NCBI GenBank assembly: GCA_947470005.1
Contig: CANISA010000047.1
Location: 1 to 8,889 of the forward strand
Origin: Legionellaceae bacterium
Lineage (GTDB): Bacteria > Pseudomonadota > Gammaproteobacteria > Legionellales > Legionellaceae
Reading direction: 5' to 3'
Length of the DNA: 8,889 bases
In this document: in pieces, positions 1 through 6,593 of the stretch
Position numbering within the stretch: the first letter of the stretch is position 1
Layout of the letters: the number at the start of each line of letters is the position of its first letter
Made by a program: the position numbers and the translations under genes
Notes under the pieces: generated by a model
What the model was told of the DNA's origin: nothing
The model's database searches: none
What the model saw: only the letters and a program-made list of their open reading frames with translations

Positions 1-788
1 AAAAGATCTAAGTAACGCCACATGAGTTCATCTGAAATTGACATCAGCTTCCCGAACATCATTTCAGGAGGCTCATCAATCCCGATATAATTATCGAGCG
101 ACTTAGACATCTTCTTCACACCATCCAACCCTTCAATCAGCGGAGTCATCAAAACCACCTGCGGCTCTTGATTCGCATGTTTTTGTAACTCACGCCCCAT
201 GAGCAGATTAAATTTTTGGTCCGTTCCCCCACACTCAACATCCGCCTGCAGCACTACGGAGTCATACCCTTGAATCAGTGGGTATAAAAATTCATGTAAC
301 GCAATGGGCTGCCCCGTCGTGTAACGTTTATGAAAATCATCGCGCTCAAGCATCCTTGCTACGGTGTGCGTTTGTGCTAACCGAATTAAATCAGTCGCAC
401 TCAGCTTACTTAACCATTGAGAATTAAACACAACGGTCGTTTTTTTAGGATCTAATATTTTAAATACTTGTTGTTGGTAGGTTTGTGCATTTTTTAAAAC
501 AGCCTCTGAATCCAACGGCACACGTGTCTCATTTTTTCCAGTGGGGTCACCAATCGTTGCTGTGAAATCACCAATCAAAAAGATTACTTCATGCCCAAGC
601 TGCTGAAATTGTCGCAACTTATTTAACAAAATGGTATGACCAAGATGCAAATCGGGCTTTGTCGGGTCAAATCCTGCTTTGATTTTCAATGGCTTGTTTT
701 TTTTTAACTTCATCGCCAATGCGTCTGCCGGCAATACTTCCTCGCAACCTCGCACCAACTCTGCATACCCCATGTCTTCAACACGCAT
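1..788 (-). CDS. tyrS: Tyrosyl-tRNA synthetase, N-terminal part (3' end cut by window edge)
   Basis: Cytoplasmic class I aminoacyl-tRNA synthetase that charges tRNA-Tyr using ATP and tyrosine. Translating the minus strand from the ATG at 786-788 gives 262 codons running off the window. The Rossmann catalytic domain shows the HIGH signature as HLGH at residues 48-51 (bases 636-647), after GFDPTKPDL. The second ATP-binding loop is KMSKS at residues 226-230 (bases 99-113). Between them lie GQPIALHEFLYPLIQGYD and ADVECGGTDQKFNLLMGR, typical of the tyrosine and tRNA pocket. KMSKS rather than KFGKT places it in the TyrZ-like branch of about 400 residues, so the missing third should hold the rest of the anticodon-binding domain and the S4 domain. 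AAGGTG sits 7 nt before the start. A second in-frame ATG at residue 6 has no comparable ribosome site. Identity is secure; only the 3' end is unseen. Confidence 0.96.
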   Translation of the reverse strand, partial: MRVEDMGYAELVRGCEEVLPADALAMKLKKNKPLKIKAGFDPTKPDLHLGHTILLNKLRQFQQLGHEVIFLIGDFTATIGDPTGKNETRVPLDSEAVLKNAQTYQQQVFKILDPKKTTVVFNSQWLSKLSATDLIRLAQTHTVARMLERDDFHKRYTTGQPIALHEFLYPLIQGYDSVVLQADVECGGTDQKFNLLMGRELQKHANQEPQVVLMTPLIEGLDGVKKMSKSLDNYIGIDEPPEMMFGKLMSISDELMWRYLDL

Positions 789-817
789 CACACATCACCT
801 TTATATGGACTAATCCG

Positions 818-846
818 ATTCTAAAATAGCTAAGACGCTGTTTTAA
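818..846 (-). promoter_or_regulatory. Candidate sigma-70 promoter for tyrS
   Basis: Reading the minus strand, TTAAAA (841-846) and TAGAAT (818-823) are separated by 17 nt, matching the sigma-70 consensus at 4/6 and 5/6 positions. It would start transcription about 20-25 nt before the tyrS ATG. I saw no T-box or other structured leader in this short stretch. Found by eye only. Confidence 0.4.
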
Positions 847-849
847 TCA

Positions 850-878
850 TTGACCTAACTTCTTGCAGAAGGTATCTT
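850..878 (+). promoter_or_regulatory. Candidate sigma-70 promoter for the M23 peptidase gene
   Basis: TTGACC (850-855, 5/6 to consensus) and TATCTT (873-878, 4/6) are spaced by 17 nt, giving a leader of about 50 nt before the ATG at 938. A second -10-like hexamer, GATAAT, lies at 885-890 with a poorer -35 (TTGCAG, 863-868, 16-nt spacer). It sits back to back with the tyrS promoter candidate in the same 149-bp spacer. Confidence 0.4.
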
Positions 879-937
879 AGCCCGGATAATTTTTTCAAGC
901 TATCTCTTCTTAAGGATGGCAGAAACGAAGGCCCAAC

Positions 938-2272
938 ATGGATCAATCACCCCATCTCCACATGACGCAAACAATCAAGCACTCCAAGTTTTTACTTGTT
1001 GCTCTGATGTGTCTTATGGGCGTACTTTTATATGGACTGATCTATTCATTATTTCACCCCACATCAACGAAAAACTACTCGAAACAGTCTTTGTCTCTGC
1101 CCAACATAAACCAAAACGGATTGAAAATAAACGAAAAAGAGGCAGAAAATGCAGAGAAATGGCAATATATAACCACCCACTCAGGCGACTCAATGGCTTC
1201 TGTATTCAAACGAGCAGGCCTTAGCCCGAAAACATTACAAGCGGTGATTTATCATAATCCTCATGCAAAATTATTATCAGGGATAAAACCAAACCAAGAA
1301 ATCCAACTCCTCATCCACAACAGTGTATTAAATACACTCGTCCTCCCTCTATCCGGTATCAAGTCGCTGCTTGTTCAGCGCGAAGGGGATCATTACGTTA
1401 GCCGAATCAACTCAAGAAAAATGAGTACCCAAACCCAATTGGCTACCGCGACTGTTCGTGGCTCTCTCTACGGCACAGCGAAGCGCATGAATATTTCCTA
1501 CAAACTGATTCAACAAATGACGACTATTTTCAACTGGGAAATTGATTTTGCTCGAGAAGTACGAGCAGGCGATCAATTTACTATTTTATACAAAGCCTAT
1601 TACATTGAAAACGAATTAGTGAGCACAGGGGATATTCTTGCCGTCACATACACTAATCGAGGAAAAATTTACAAAGCAATCCGTCATGAGTATCCCGAAG
1701 GTGATGCTGATTACTTTACGCCAGAAGGTACTAGCTTAAAAAAAGCATTTTCACGCTACCCGCTTCAGTTTAGTCACATTAGTTCGATGTTCAGCCTATC
1801 AAGAATGCACCCCATTTTACACTACAAAAGACCACACCAAGGCGTCGATTTGGCAGCACCCATTGGCACTCCCATACATGCAACAGGCGATGGCCGAATC
1901 GAAAAAATTGATCATCATCATGGGTATGGCAACATGATCAAAATCACCCATCAAAATAATTACACCTCTCTTTACGCACACTTGCTTCGGTTTCAAAAAG
2001 GGCTATCCCAAGGAGATAAAGTCAAACGTGGGCAAGTTATTGGTTATGTCGGACAAACGGGCCTTGCAGACGGTCCTCACTGCCATTATGAGTTTCACGT
2101 TAACCACACGCCCCGCAACCCTTCAACCGTGGTATTACCACGCGCATTATCTGTGCCAAGACATCAACTCACACCATTTAAAACAGCAGCAAACACGCTG
2201 CTTGCTCAACTCAAACTCTACGAAACAGCTAACCTCGCAACGGCCGCTAAGCGCTCAGCAGACACGGCATAA
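938..2272 (+). CDS. mepM: Envelope-anchored OapA/LysM-like M23 peptidoglycan endopeptidase (MepM/YebA family)
   Basis: Predicted zinc D,D-endopeptidase that cleaves peptide crosslinks in peptidoglycan and so makes room for new wall growth. The 444 residues match the length of E. coli MepM (about 440). Residues 17-39 are one hydrophobic segment, an N-terminal membrane anchor with the rest in the periplasm. Residues about 77-127 resemble the OapA/LysM-like module (YITTHSGDSMASVFKRAG) and 165-250 the middle Csd3-type domain. The M23 domain covers about 290-400. Zinc and catalytic residues are visible: H300 and D304 in HQGVD, H347 in YAHL, and H381/H383 in GPHCHYEF. A Cys replaces the usual Leu between the last two His. 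GAAGG lies 6 nt before the ATG at 938; a later ATG at residue 9 has no ribosome site. Proximity to tyrS is common in gammaproteobacteria, although the usual third member anmK is not seen. The symbol is by family resemblance and may not be a strict ortholog. Confidence 0.9.
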   Translation: MDQSPHLHMTQTIKHSKFLLVALMCLMGVLLYGLIYSLFHPTSTKNYSKQSLSLPNINQNGLKINEKEAENAEKWQYITTHSGDSMASVFKRAGLSPKTLQAVIYHNPHAKLLSGIKPNQEIQLLIHNSVLNTLVLPLSGIKSLLVQREGDHYVSRINSRKMSTQTQLATATVRGSLYGTAKRMNISYKLIQQMTTIFNWEIDFAREVRAGDQFTILYKAYYIENELVSTGDILAVTYTNRGKIYKAIRHEYPEGDADYFTPEGTSLKKAFSRYPLQFSHISSMFSLSRMHPILHYKRPHQGVDLAAPIGTPIHATGDGRIEKIDHHHGYGNMIKITHQNNYTSLYAHLLRFQKGLSQGDKVKRGQVIGYVGQTGLADGPHCHYEFHVNHTPRNPSTVVLPRALSVPRHQLTPFKTAANTLLAQLKLYETANLATAAKRSADTA

Positions 2273-2280
2273 TAATTAGG

Positions 2281-2817
2281 CTAAGAAAACAGGTAACGAC
2301 ACACACAGATGGATGCAATTATCCCAGCTCCATCCGCGAGCAATCCAGCAGGAATGGCATGTCGGGTACGCCGTATATTGACGGATCCAAAATAAACCGC
2401 AATGACGTAGAATGTTGTTTCGGTGCTGCCCATCATGGTTGCGGCTGTTTTAGCAATGAGTGAGTCACCGCCGTGCGTATGCATCAATTCAGCCATCACC
2501 CCTGTGGCGGCACTCCCTGAAAACGGACGAATCAGCGCCAGCGGCAATAATTCAGCAGGCATACCGATGTAAGTCAAAAAAGGTGTCAAGAGACCATACA
2601 GCAATTCAAAAAAACCAGATGCACGTAACATGCCAATGGCGACCAACATCGCAACGAGATAGGGGATCAAGCTTACACTGATTTCAAACCCTTGCTTTGC
2701 CCCAACAATAAATGCATCAAACCCATCAATTTTTTTGATTGCGCCATAAAGTGGAATTCCCACCACGAACGCAATAAAAAGCCAATTGGATAATGCTGAA
2801 ATCAAGACACCCATCAT
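2281..2817 (-). CDS. spmB: SpmB-like membrane protein (nucleoside-recognition/gate domain)
   Basis: Integral membrane protein of 178 residues, the same length as Bacillus SpmB and alignable with it throughout. Diagnostic blocks are IPYLVAMLVA (51-60), LPLALIRPFSGSAATG (91-106) and GSTETTFYVIAVYFGS (130-145), followed by LLADGAGIIAS near the C terminus. About four to five membrane segments are apparent. In Bacillus, SpmA and SpmB are needed for spore-core dehydration; no transported substrate is established, and in non-sporulating Gram-negatives the role is unknown. It is the second gene of an operon, its start overlapping the spmA stop by 4 bp (ATGA). GAAGGA (2821-2826) is 3 nt from the first ATG and 6 nt from the second (2812-2814), so translation may begin at the second. 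Family assignment is strong and function is open. Confidence 0.9.
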   Translation of the reverse strand: MMGVLISALSNWLFIAFVVGIPLYGAIKKIDGFDAFIVGAKQGFEISVSLIPYLVAMLVAIGMLRASGFFELLYGLLTPFLTYIGMPAELLPLALIRPFSGSAATGVMAELMHTHGGDSLIAKTAATMMGSTETTFYVIAVYFGSVNIRRTRHAIPAGLLADGAGIIASICVCRYLFS

Positions 2818-3416
2818 TGATCCTTCTCAGTGATTCGATAGCGCGGCAATTTAGCCAATTGTGTCACAGAAACAAGAGCAACCAAGGTCGACACACTGGT
2901 CGCTATTAATGAACTAATAATCACACTGGTCGGATGCAGGCTACCGTTTGCACCAAGAAAAGCAATGGCAGTAACGGGAATCAACTGCACGCTAGATGTG
3001 TTGATCGCTAGAAAAGTACACATTGAATTACTCGCTGTGTGAACATGTGTGTTTAACCGCTGCAATTCTTTCATCGCTTGTAACCCAAAAGGAGTCGCCG
3101 CATTCGCAAGCCCTAACATGTTTGCCGAAATATTCATAATCATGGCACCCATTGCAGGGTGATCAACAGGGACGTCTGGGAATAAGCGGCGCATGATGGG
3201 CTGCATCACGCGAGCCAACCGCTTCACTAAGCCAGACTCCGACGCAATATTCATGAGTCCAAGCCATAATGACATAATGCCAGCGAGACTTAATGCCACC
3301 TTGAAACCTTGCTCGGCTGAGTCCGTCACGGCTTGCACAACGAGCTCAATGCGTCCTGTCATGGCTCCGACAAGAACGGCTAAAAACATCATGGTCAACC
3401 AAATTGCATTTAACAC
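2814..3416 (-). CDS. spmA: SpmA-like membrane protein (nucleoside-recognition/gate domain)
   Basis: Integral membrane partner of SpmB, 200 residues and close in size to Bacillus SpmA. Recognisable blocks are WLGLMNIASESGL (51-63), FPDVPVDHPAMG (79-90), the hallmark GLANAATPFGLQAMKELQ (102-119) and MCTFLAINTSSVQLIP (132-147). Membrane segments are apparent at about 3-20, 38-58, 92-112, 132-155 and 163-187. It starts at GTG (3414-3416) with GAGGA 6 nt upstream, so the non-ATG start is well supported. It is translationally coupled to spmB and divergent from the DUF1460 gene. The pair exists as two separate genes here rather than as the fused form known in some proteobacteria. The biochemical role in a non-sporulating organism is unknown; a two-component channel or exporter is a guess from the gate domain. 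Confidence 0.92.
   Translation of the reverse strand: MLNAIWLTMMFLAVLVGAMTGRIELVVQAVTDSAEQGFKVALSLAGIMSLWLGLMNIASESGLVKRLARVMQPIMRRLFPDVPVDHPAMGAMIMNISANMLGLANAATPFGLQAMKELQRLNTHVHTASNSMCTFLAINTSSVQLIPVTAIAFLGANGSLHPTSVIISSLIATSVSTLVALVSVTQLAKLPRYRITEKDQ
2821..2826 (-). promoter_or_regulatory. Ribosome binding site for spmB, inside the end of spmA
   Basis: GAAGGA on the minus strand is embedded in the last spmA codons, 3 nt before the first and 6 nt before the second of two tandem ATG codons. The spmA TGA overlaps both, sharing its last base with the second (TGATG). This supports coupled translation of the pair and favours the second ATG on spacing. Confidence 0.6.
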
Positions 3417-3422
3417 GCTTGT

Positions 3423-3427
3423 TCCTC
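3423..3427 (-). promoter_or_regulatory. Ribosome binding site supporting the GTG start of spmA
   Basis: On the minus strand GAGGA lies 6 nt before GTG (3416-3414). It is the strongest Shine-Dalgarno match near this gene and decides the start in favour of GTG over any internal ATG. Confidence 0.7.
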
Positions 3428-3479
3428 AATAAACTAATCCGCTACCATGTGTGCAATTATTCTTTTCTCTGAGAAAATC

Positions 3480-4511
3480 ATGCGTAAAATCATTATTCAC
3501 TTTCTTTTTATTTACGCGAGTATTCCCTTGACTGCAACAAAGGCCTTCGCCAATCAGGAGCTGAGTACATCACAAGCCAAAGAAACGGATCGCGCAGTAC
3601 ATCAACTATACCATAGCTTACAAACCAATCCGACACCAAAAAACATGGCAGCCCGGCTGGATGTCATCAGCAAACAGTGGCTTCACCGACCCTACGCACT
3701 GACAGCGCTAGGAGAAGGAGCGTCCAGCGATTACGATGACGCACCGCGGTGCCGAACCGATGCCTTTGACTGCGAAACGTACGTTGATACCGTCTTAGCC
3801 TTGGCCTTAGCGACGGATCCCATCACGTTCAGGCAATGCATGGATCAAATCCGTTATACAAAAGGACATGTCGCATACCTTACACGCAACCACTTCACCT
3901 CACTTGACTGGAATACCAGCAATCAGCGCCAAGGCTTCATCAAAGACATCACCGAAACACTGGTTAATCGTTCGAAGCAACCGGTTGCAAAACATGCTCG
4001 AGCCCTCATCGATAAAGCGGCGTGGTACGCACATTCATCCAGTCGCCAGATCCGTCTTCAAGGTGCATCACCACAAAGACTCACCCATCAACTCGCGGCA
4101 TTAAAACAAGCAGGAAGCCAATACAAAGCTCAAATTGACACCATAGCCTACATCCCACTGACCACCTTGTTCGACAAAAAAGGACATGCCGACATCGCAT
4201 TATTCAAGCAAATACCAAATGGTGCCATCGTTGAAATTGTTCGGCCTAATTGGGATTTAACGGCGATCATCGGAACACACCTTAATGTCTCTCATCTTGG
4301 GTTTGTATTTTGGGACAACGGTGTATTGATCTTTCGCCAAGCTAGCTCTACTCTTCAACAAGTCATAGACATTCCGCTGATTGATTATTTACACGACGCA
4401 CAAAAAAGCCCGACCATTGGAGGAATCAATATTCAGGTGGTCTTGCCTAAAACATCGCTGGCGAATGGTTGCCGAGAAAAAAGTCCTAGATTGAATAATA
4501 CGAGCCCATAG
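3480..4511 (+). CDS. Secreted DUF1460 family protein, papain-like amidase/peptidase fold
   Basis: Exported protein of 343 residues with a DUF1460-type domain, related to NlpC/P60-like cysteine hydrolases and often annotated as N-acetylmuramoyl-L-alanine-amidase-like. Residues 1-24 form a signal peptide (MRK, hydrophobic core, then KAFA before N25), pointing to the periplasm. The likely catalytic Cys is C98 in DAFDCETYVDTVLALAL, matching the family's DC-T-FVE block. H272 in NVSHLGFVF fits the conserved His. PNGAIVEIVRP (247-257) and the C-terminal DYL segment (302-304) also fit. An in-frame ATG at 3447 would add 11 residues but has no ribosome site and would displace the signal peptide. The ATG at 3480 has GAGA 5 nt upstream. 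It is divergent from spmA by about 60 bp, and its last 26 bases overlap the 3' end of kup on the other strand. Substrate is presumably a peptidoglycan peptide, by family only. Confidence 0.8.
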   Translation: MRKIIIHFLFIYASIPLTATKAFANQELSTSQAKETDRAVHQLYHSLQTNPTPKNMAARLDVISKQWLHRPYALTALGEGASSDYDDAPRCRTDAFDCETYVDTVLALALATDPITFRQCMDQIRYTKGHVAYLTRNHFTSLDWNTSNQRQGFIKDITETLVNRSKQPVAKHARALIDKAAWYAHSSSRQIRLQGASPQRLTHQLAALKQAGSQYKAQIDTIAYIPLTTLFDKKGHADIALFKQIPNGAIVEIVRPNWDLTAIIGTHLNVSHLGFVFWDNGVLIFRQASSTLQQVIDIPLIDYLHDAQKSPTIGGINIQVVLPKTSLANGCREKSPRLNNTSP

Positions 4512-6399
4512 CCATGGTTCTGTTGTAGGGCAGCTGGTAAAACTCAATGTTTAGATTGGCTGAATAGTTTCTCACCAGAAAGGCAAACAACCTATCCTGC
4601 CACAAGAAGCGTAACGCCTTCGAGTGCCGAGAGGCCAATACATTCGGGATCTCAATAAAATACATTGCCTTCTCTATATCAACCAAAAAGGGTAGAAGCC
4701 CTCTATCATTGGCAACATACAGCGCTTGCGGGATAGAAATTGTGTCCATAAAACCATAATGCAGCGTAAGTTCGCATATATTTTCTTTTAAGCAATGCAG
4801 TTCAAAGCGCGCGATTGAAGACACGTGCGGAATATTATCCACGGAATAACTCAGCAGTAGGATATGTTCAGGCAACATCTTGCTCATCTTTAGAAAATGA
4901 AAAAAGCTGCCCCCACTTTTGTCATAAATATCCGTAACAAAGATAGCGGTCATGTTCGGTAATCGCGTCAGGTCGGCATCATCCAATTGTTTCAACTGGC
5001 TAGATAACTCTTCTTTTTTCATATAATACGTCTGTTGAAGGTAGAGACGCCCTTTGCTCCATGTGTGCATAATTGAACCAGCAAAACTAGCAAAAACGAT
5101 GGGAACCCAACCACCAGTCATTATTTTAAGCATGTTTGCACCTAAAAAAGCCAGATCGATCGTGCCAAAAAAAATCAATAACCCAAGCACTTTGGGCCAC
5201 GCCCACTGCCACCTGTGAATGGCCACTTGAATCACCAACAACAAGGTGAGCAACATCACCAAGTTAACAGCAATCCCATACGCATGGGTCATGGCGTTGG
5301 AATTTTTAAACGTCATGATCAATACAAGTGTACCTAGGGCTAAGATGAGATTCATTTGTGGAATATAGATCTGGCCTTGATGAAACCCCGAGGTTTGTAT
5401 AATAGGCAAGTGGGGATAAAATCCTAATAATACAGCCTGCTTCGTCAATGAAAAGGTTGCTGAAATCACCGCTTGCGACGCAATGATCGTAGCAGCCGTC
5501 GCAAGCACAAGAAGTGGAAAAGCACACCACGATGGCGCTAAGCAATAAAATGGATTGGCAATGGCCTCAGGATGCATGAGCAAATACGCGCCTTGGCCAA
5601 AATAATTCAGTAGCAACCCGGGAAAAGCGACCAGGAACCAGCTTAATCGAATAGGTGCCTTACAAAAATGCCCCAGATCGGCATAAAGTGCTTCTCCTCC
5701 CGTTACAACAAGAAAAATTCCTCCGAGAAGGGCATATCCCTTAAATCCCATTTGCTTTAAAAAAACAACGGCATGCATTGGATTCACCGCTTGCAAAACA
5801 ACCGGATTATCAACAATCTGAATCACACCTAAAACACCTATCACACTAAACCACACAAAAATAATAGGACCAAAGACAATGCCTATCTTCGCTGTGCCCA
5901 ATGATTGAAAAGAAAATAAAGTAATTAATATCAGACAGGTAGCCGGAATAATCCAGTACGATAAGCTTGGTATAATAACATTGACCCCTTCCATCGCGCT
6001 GATCACTGAAATGGCTGGGGTTAACATACCATCACCCAGCATCAAGCCTGCGCCAAGAATACCAATGATTAAAAAAAGAAGAGCATGCTCACCGTGAGCG
6101 GGTTTAATCAGAGCCAATAAAGCCAGAATTCCACCTTCACCATCGTTGTCAGCACGAAATAATAGAAATAAGTATTTAATAGAGATCAGCAGCGTCAATG
6201 ACCAAAAAATAAGCGACAGAATGCCCAATACATCCGTCAAGTTAATCGGCAAGCCTTCCAATGACACCCTCATCGCGTACAGCGGACTCGTGCCAATATC
6301 ACCATAGACAATACCAAGAGCGGCAAGTGTCAGTGAAAAAAAAGATTGGCGCGCAGGCCTATCTGTTTCGTTCAACGTTAAAATCCTTGTTAGGGGCAT
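4486..6399 (-). CDS. kup: Low-affinity potassium uptake permease Kup
   Basis: Inner-membrane K+/H+ symporter of the KUP/HAK/KT family, 637 residues against 622 in E. coli. The first membrane segment carries the signature GIVYGDIGTSPLYA (29-42), with D34 corresponding to E. coli D23. RADNDGEGGILAL (82-94) and LGDGMLTPAISVISAMEG (121-138) follow, then further membrane segments to about residue 450, including LKIMTGGWVPIVFA. The soluble C-terminal domain (about 455-637) ends in the family-typical YQLPYNRTMAMG. A stop codon (TAG) directly precedes the ATG, so the frame cannot start earlier. The only purine-rich ribosome site, GGGAGGA (6416-6422), is an unusually long 16 nt upstream, so initiation may be weak or use another signal. 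The gene faces away from icmN and ends inside the DUF1460 gene tail. Legionella-type genomes often carry more than one kup copy; copy number cannot be seen here. Confidence 0.95.
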   Translation of the reverse strand: MPLTRILTLNETDRPARQSFFSLTLAALGIVYGDIGTSPLYAMRVSLEGLPINLTDVLGILSLIFWSLTLLISIKYLFLLFRADNDGEGGILALLALIKPAHGEHALLFLIIGILGAGLMLGDGMLTPAISVISAMEGVNVIIPSLSYWIIPATCLILITLFSFQSLGTAKIGIVFGPIIFVWFSVIGVLGVIQIVDNPVVLQAVNPMHAVVFLKQMGFKGYALLGGIFLVVTGGEALYADLGHFCKAPIRLSWFLVAFPGLLLNYFGQGAYLLMHPEAIANPFYCLAPSWCAFPLLVLATAATIIASQAVISATFSLTKQAVLLGFYPHLPIIQTSGFHQGQIYIPQMNLILALGTLVLIMTFKNSNAMTHAYGIAVNLVMLLTLLLVIQVAIHRWQWAWPKVLGLLIFFGTIDLAFLGANMLKIMTGGWVPIVFASFAGSIMHTWSKGRLYLQQTYYMKKEELSSQLKQLDDADLTRLPNMTAIFVTDIYDKSGGSFFHFLKMSKMLPEHILLLSYSVDNIPHVSSIARFELHCLKENICELTLHYGFMDTISIPQALYVANDRGLLPFLVDIEKAMYFIEIPNVLASRHSKALRFLWQDRLFAFLVRNYSANLNIEFYQLPYNRTMAMGSYYSI

Positions 6400-6480
6400 C
6401 TAAAAAGGATAACAGTCCTCCCATTCCAATGCAATTTGCTCGTGAGCTGTGCGGCAAGCCACCCTCTTTTCATCCCCGCA

Positions 6481-6509
6481 TTGCGAAACGAGAAGGGATC
6501 CTGAATAAT
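6481..6509 (+). promoter_or_regulatory. Candidate sigma-70 promoter for icmN
   Basis: TTGCGA (6481-6486, 4/6) and AATAAT (6504-6509, 5/6) are 17 nt apart and would give a leader of about 75-80 nt before the icmN ATG. The spacer contains a GATC at 6497-6500, and a second GATC lies at 6574-6577 close to the ribosome site. The spacer between kup and icmN (6400-6593) otherwise holds no credible gene, and I found no convincing promoter for kup in it. Confidence 0.35.
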
Positions 6510-6524
6510 GGAGCAGTCAGGGAT
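6498..6524. repeat. Short imperfect inverted repeat over the icmN -10 region
   Basis: ATCCTGA (6498-6504) pairs with TCAGGGAT (6517-6524) with a single bulged G, around a 12-nt centre containing most of the candidate -10. It could be an operator half-site pair or chance. It is too weak and not T-tailed, so it is not a terminator. Confidence 0.25.
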
Positions 6525-6583
6525 GATAATCACACCCATCACCATACCTGCCACATATTCTCGATAGCCCACGGATCATAAAC

Positions 6584-6588
6584 AGGAG
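6584..6588 (+). promoter_or_regulatory. Ribosome binding site of icmN
   Basis: AGGAG ends 5 nt before the ATG at 6594, a near-ideal arrangement that fixes the start and gives a correct lipoprotein signal peptide. Confidence 0.75.
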
Positions 6589-6593
6589 TAACG

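Noticed and set aside
916..1224. 102-codon plus-strand frame at the start of the M23 gene, with its own AAGG just upstream
   Set aside because: It lies almost wholly inside the M23 gene in another frame and ends abruptly. Its product shows no family features, while the 938 frame is full length with clear domains.
2266..2290. Possible terminator between the M23 gene and spmB
   Set aside because: The short AT-rich stretch has no GC-rich stem followed by a T run on either strand.
6390..6572. 60-codon minus-strand frame in the kup-icmN spacer
   Set aside because: It starts at GTG with no ribosome site, has no recognisable domain or clear membrane segment, and overlaps kup. Noted only as a possible leader.
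6429..6581. Plus-strand frame ending just before icmN, a candidate small gene such as an icmM-like product
   Set aside because: The peptide is His- and Asn-rich with no membrane segment or family motif, there is no ribosome site, and the frame continues into antisense of kup.
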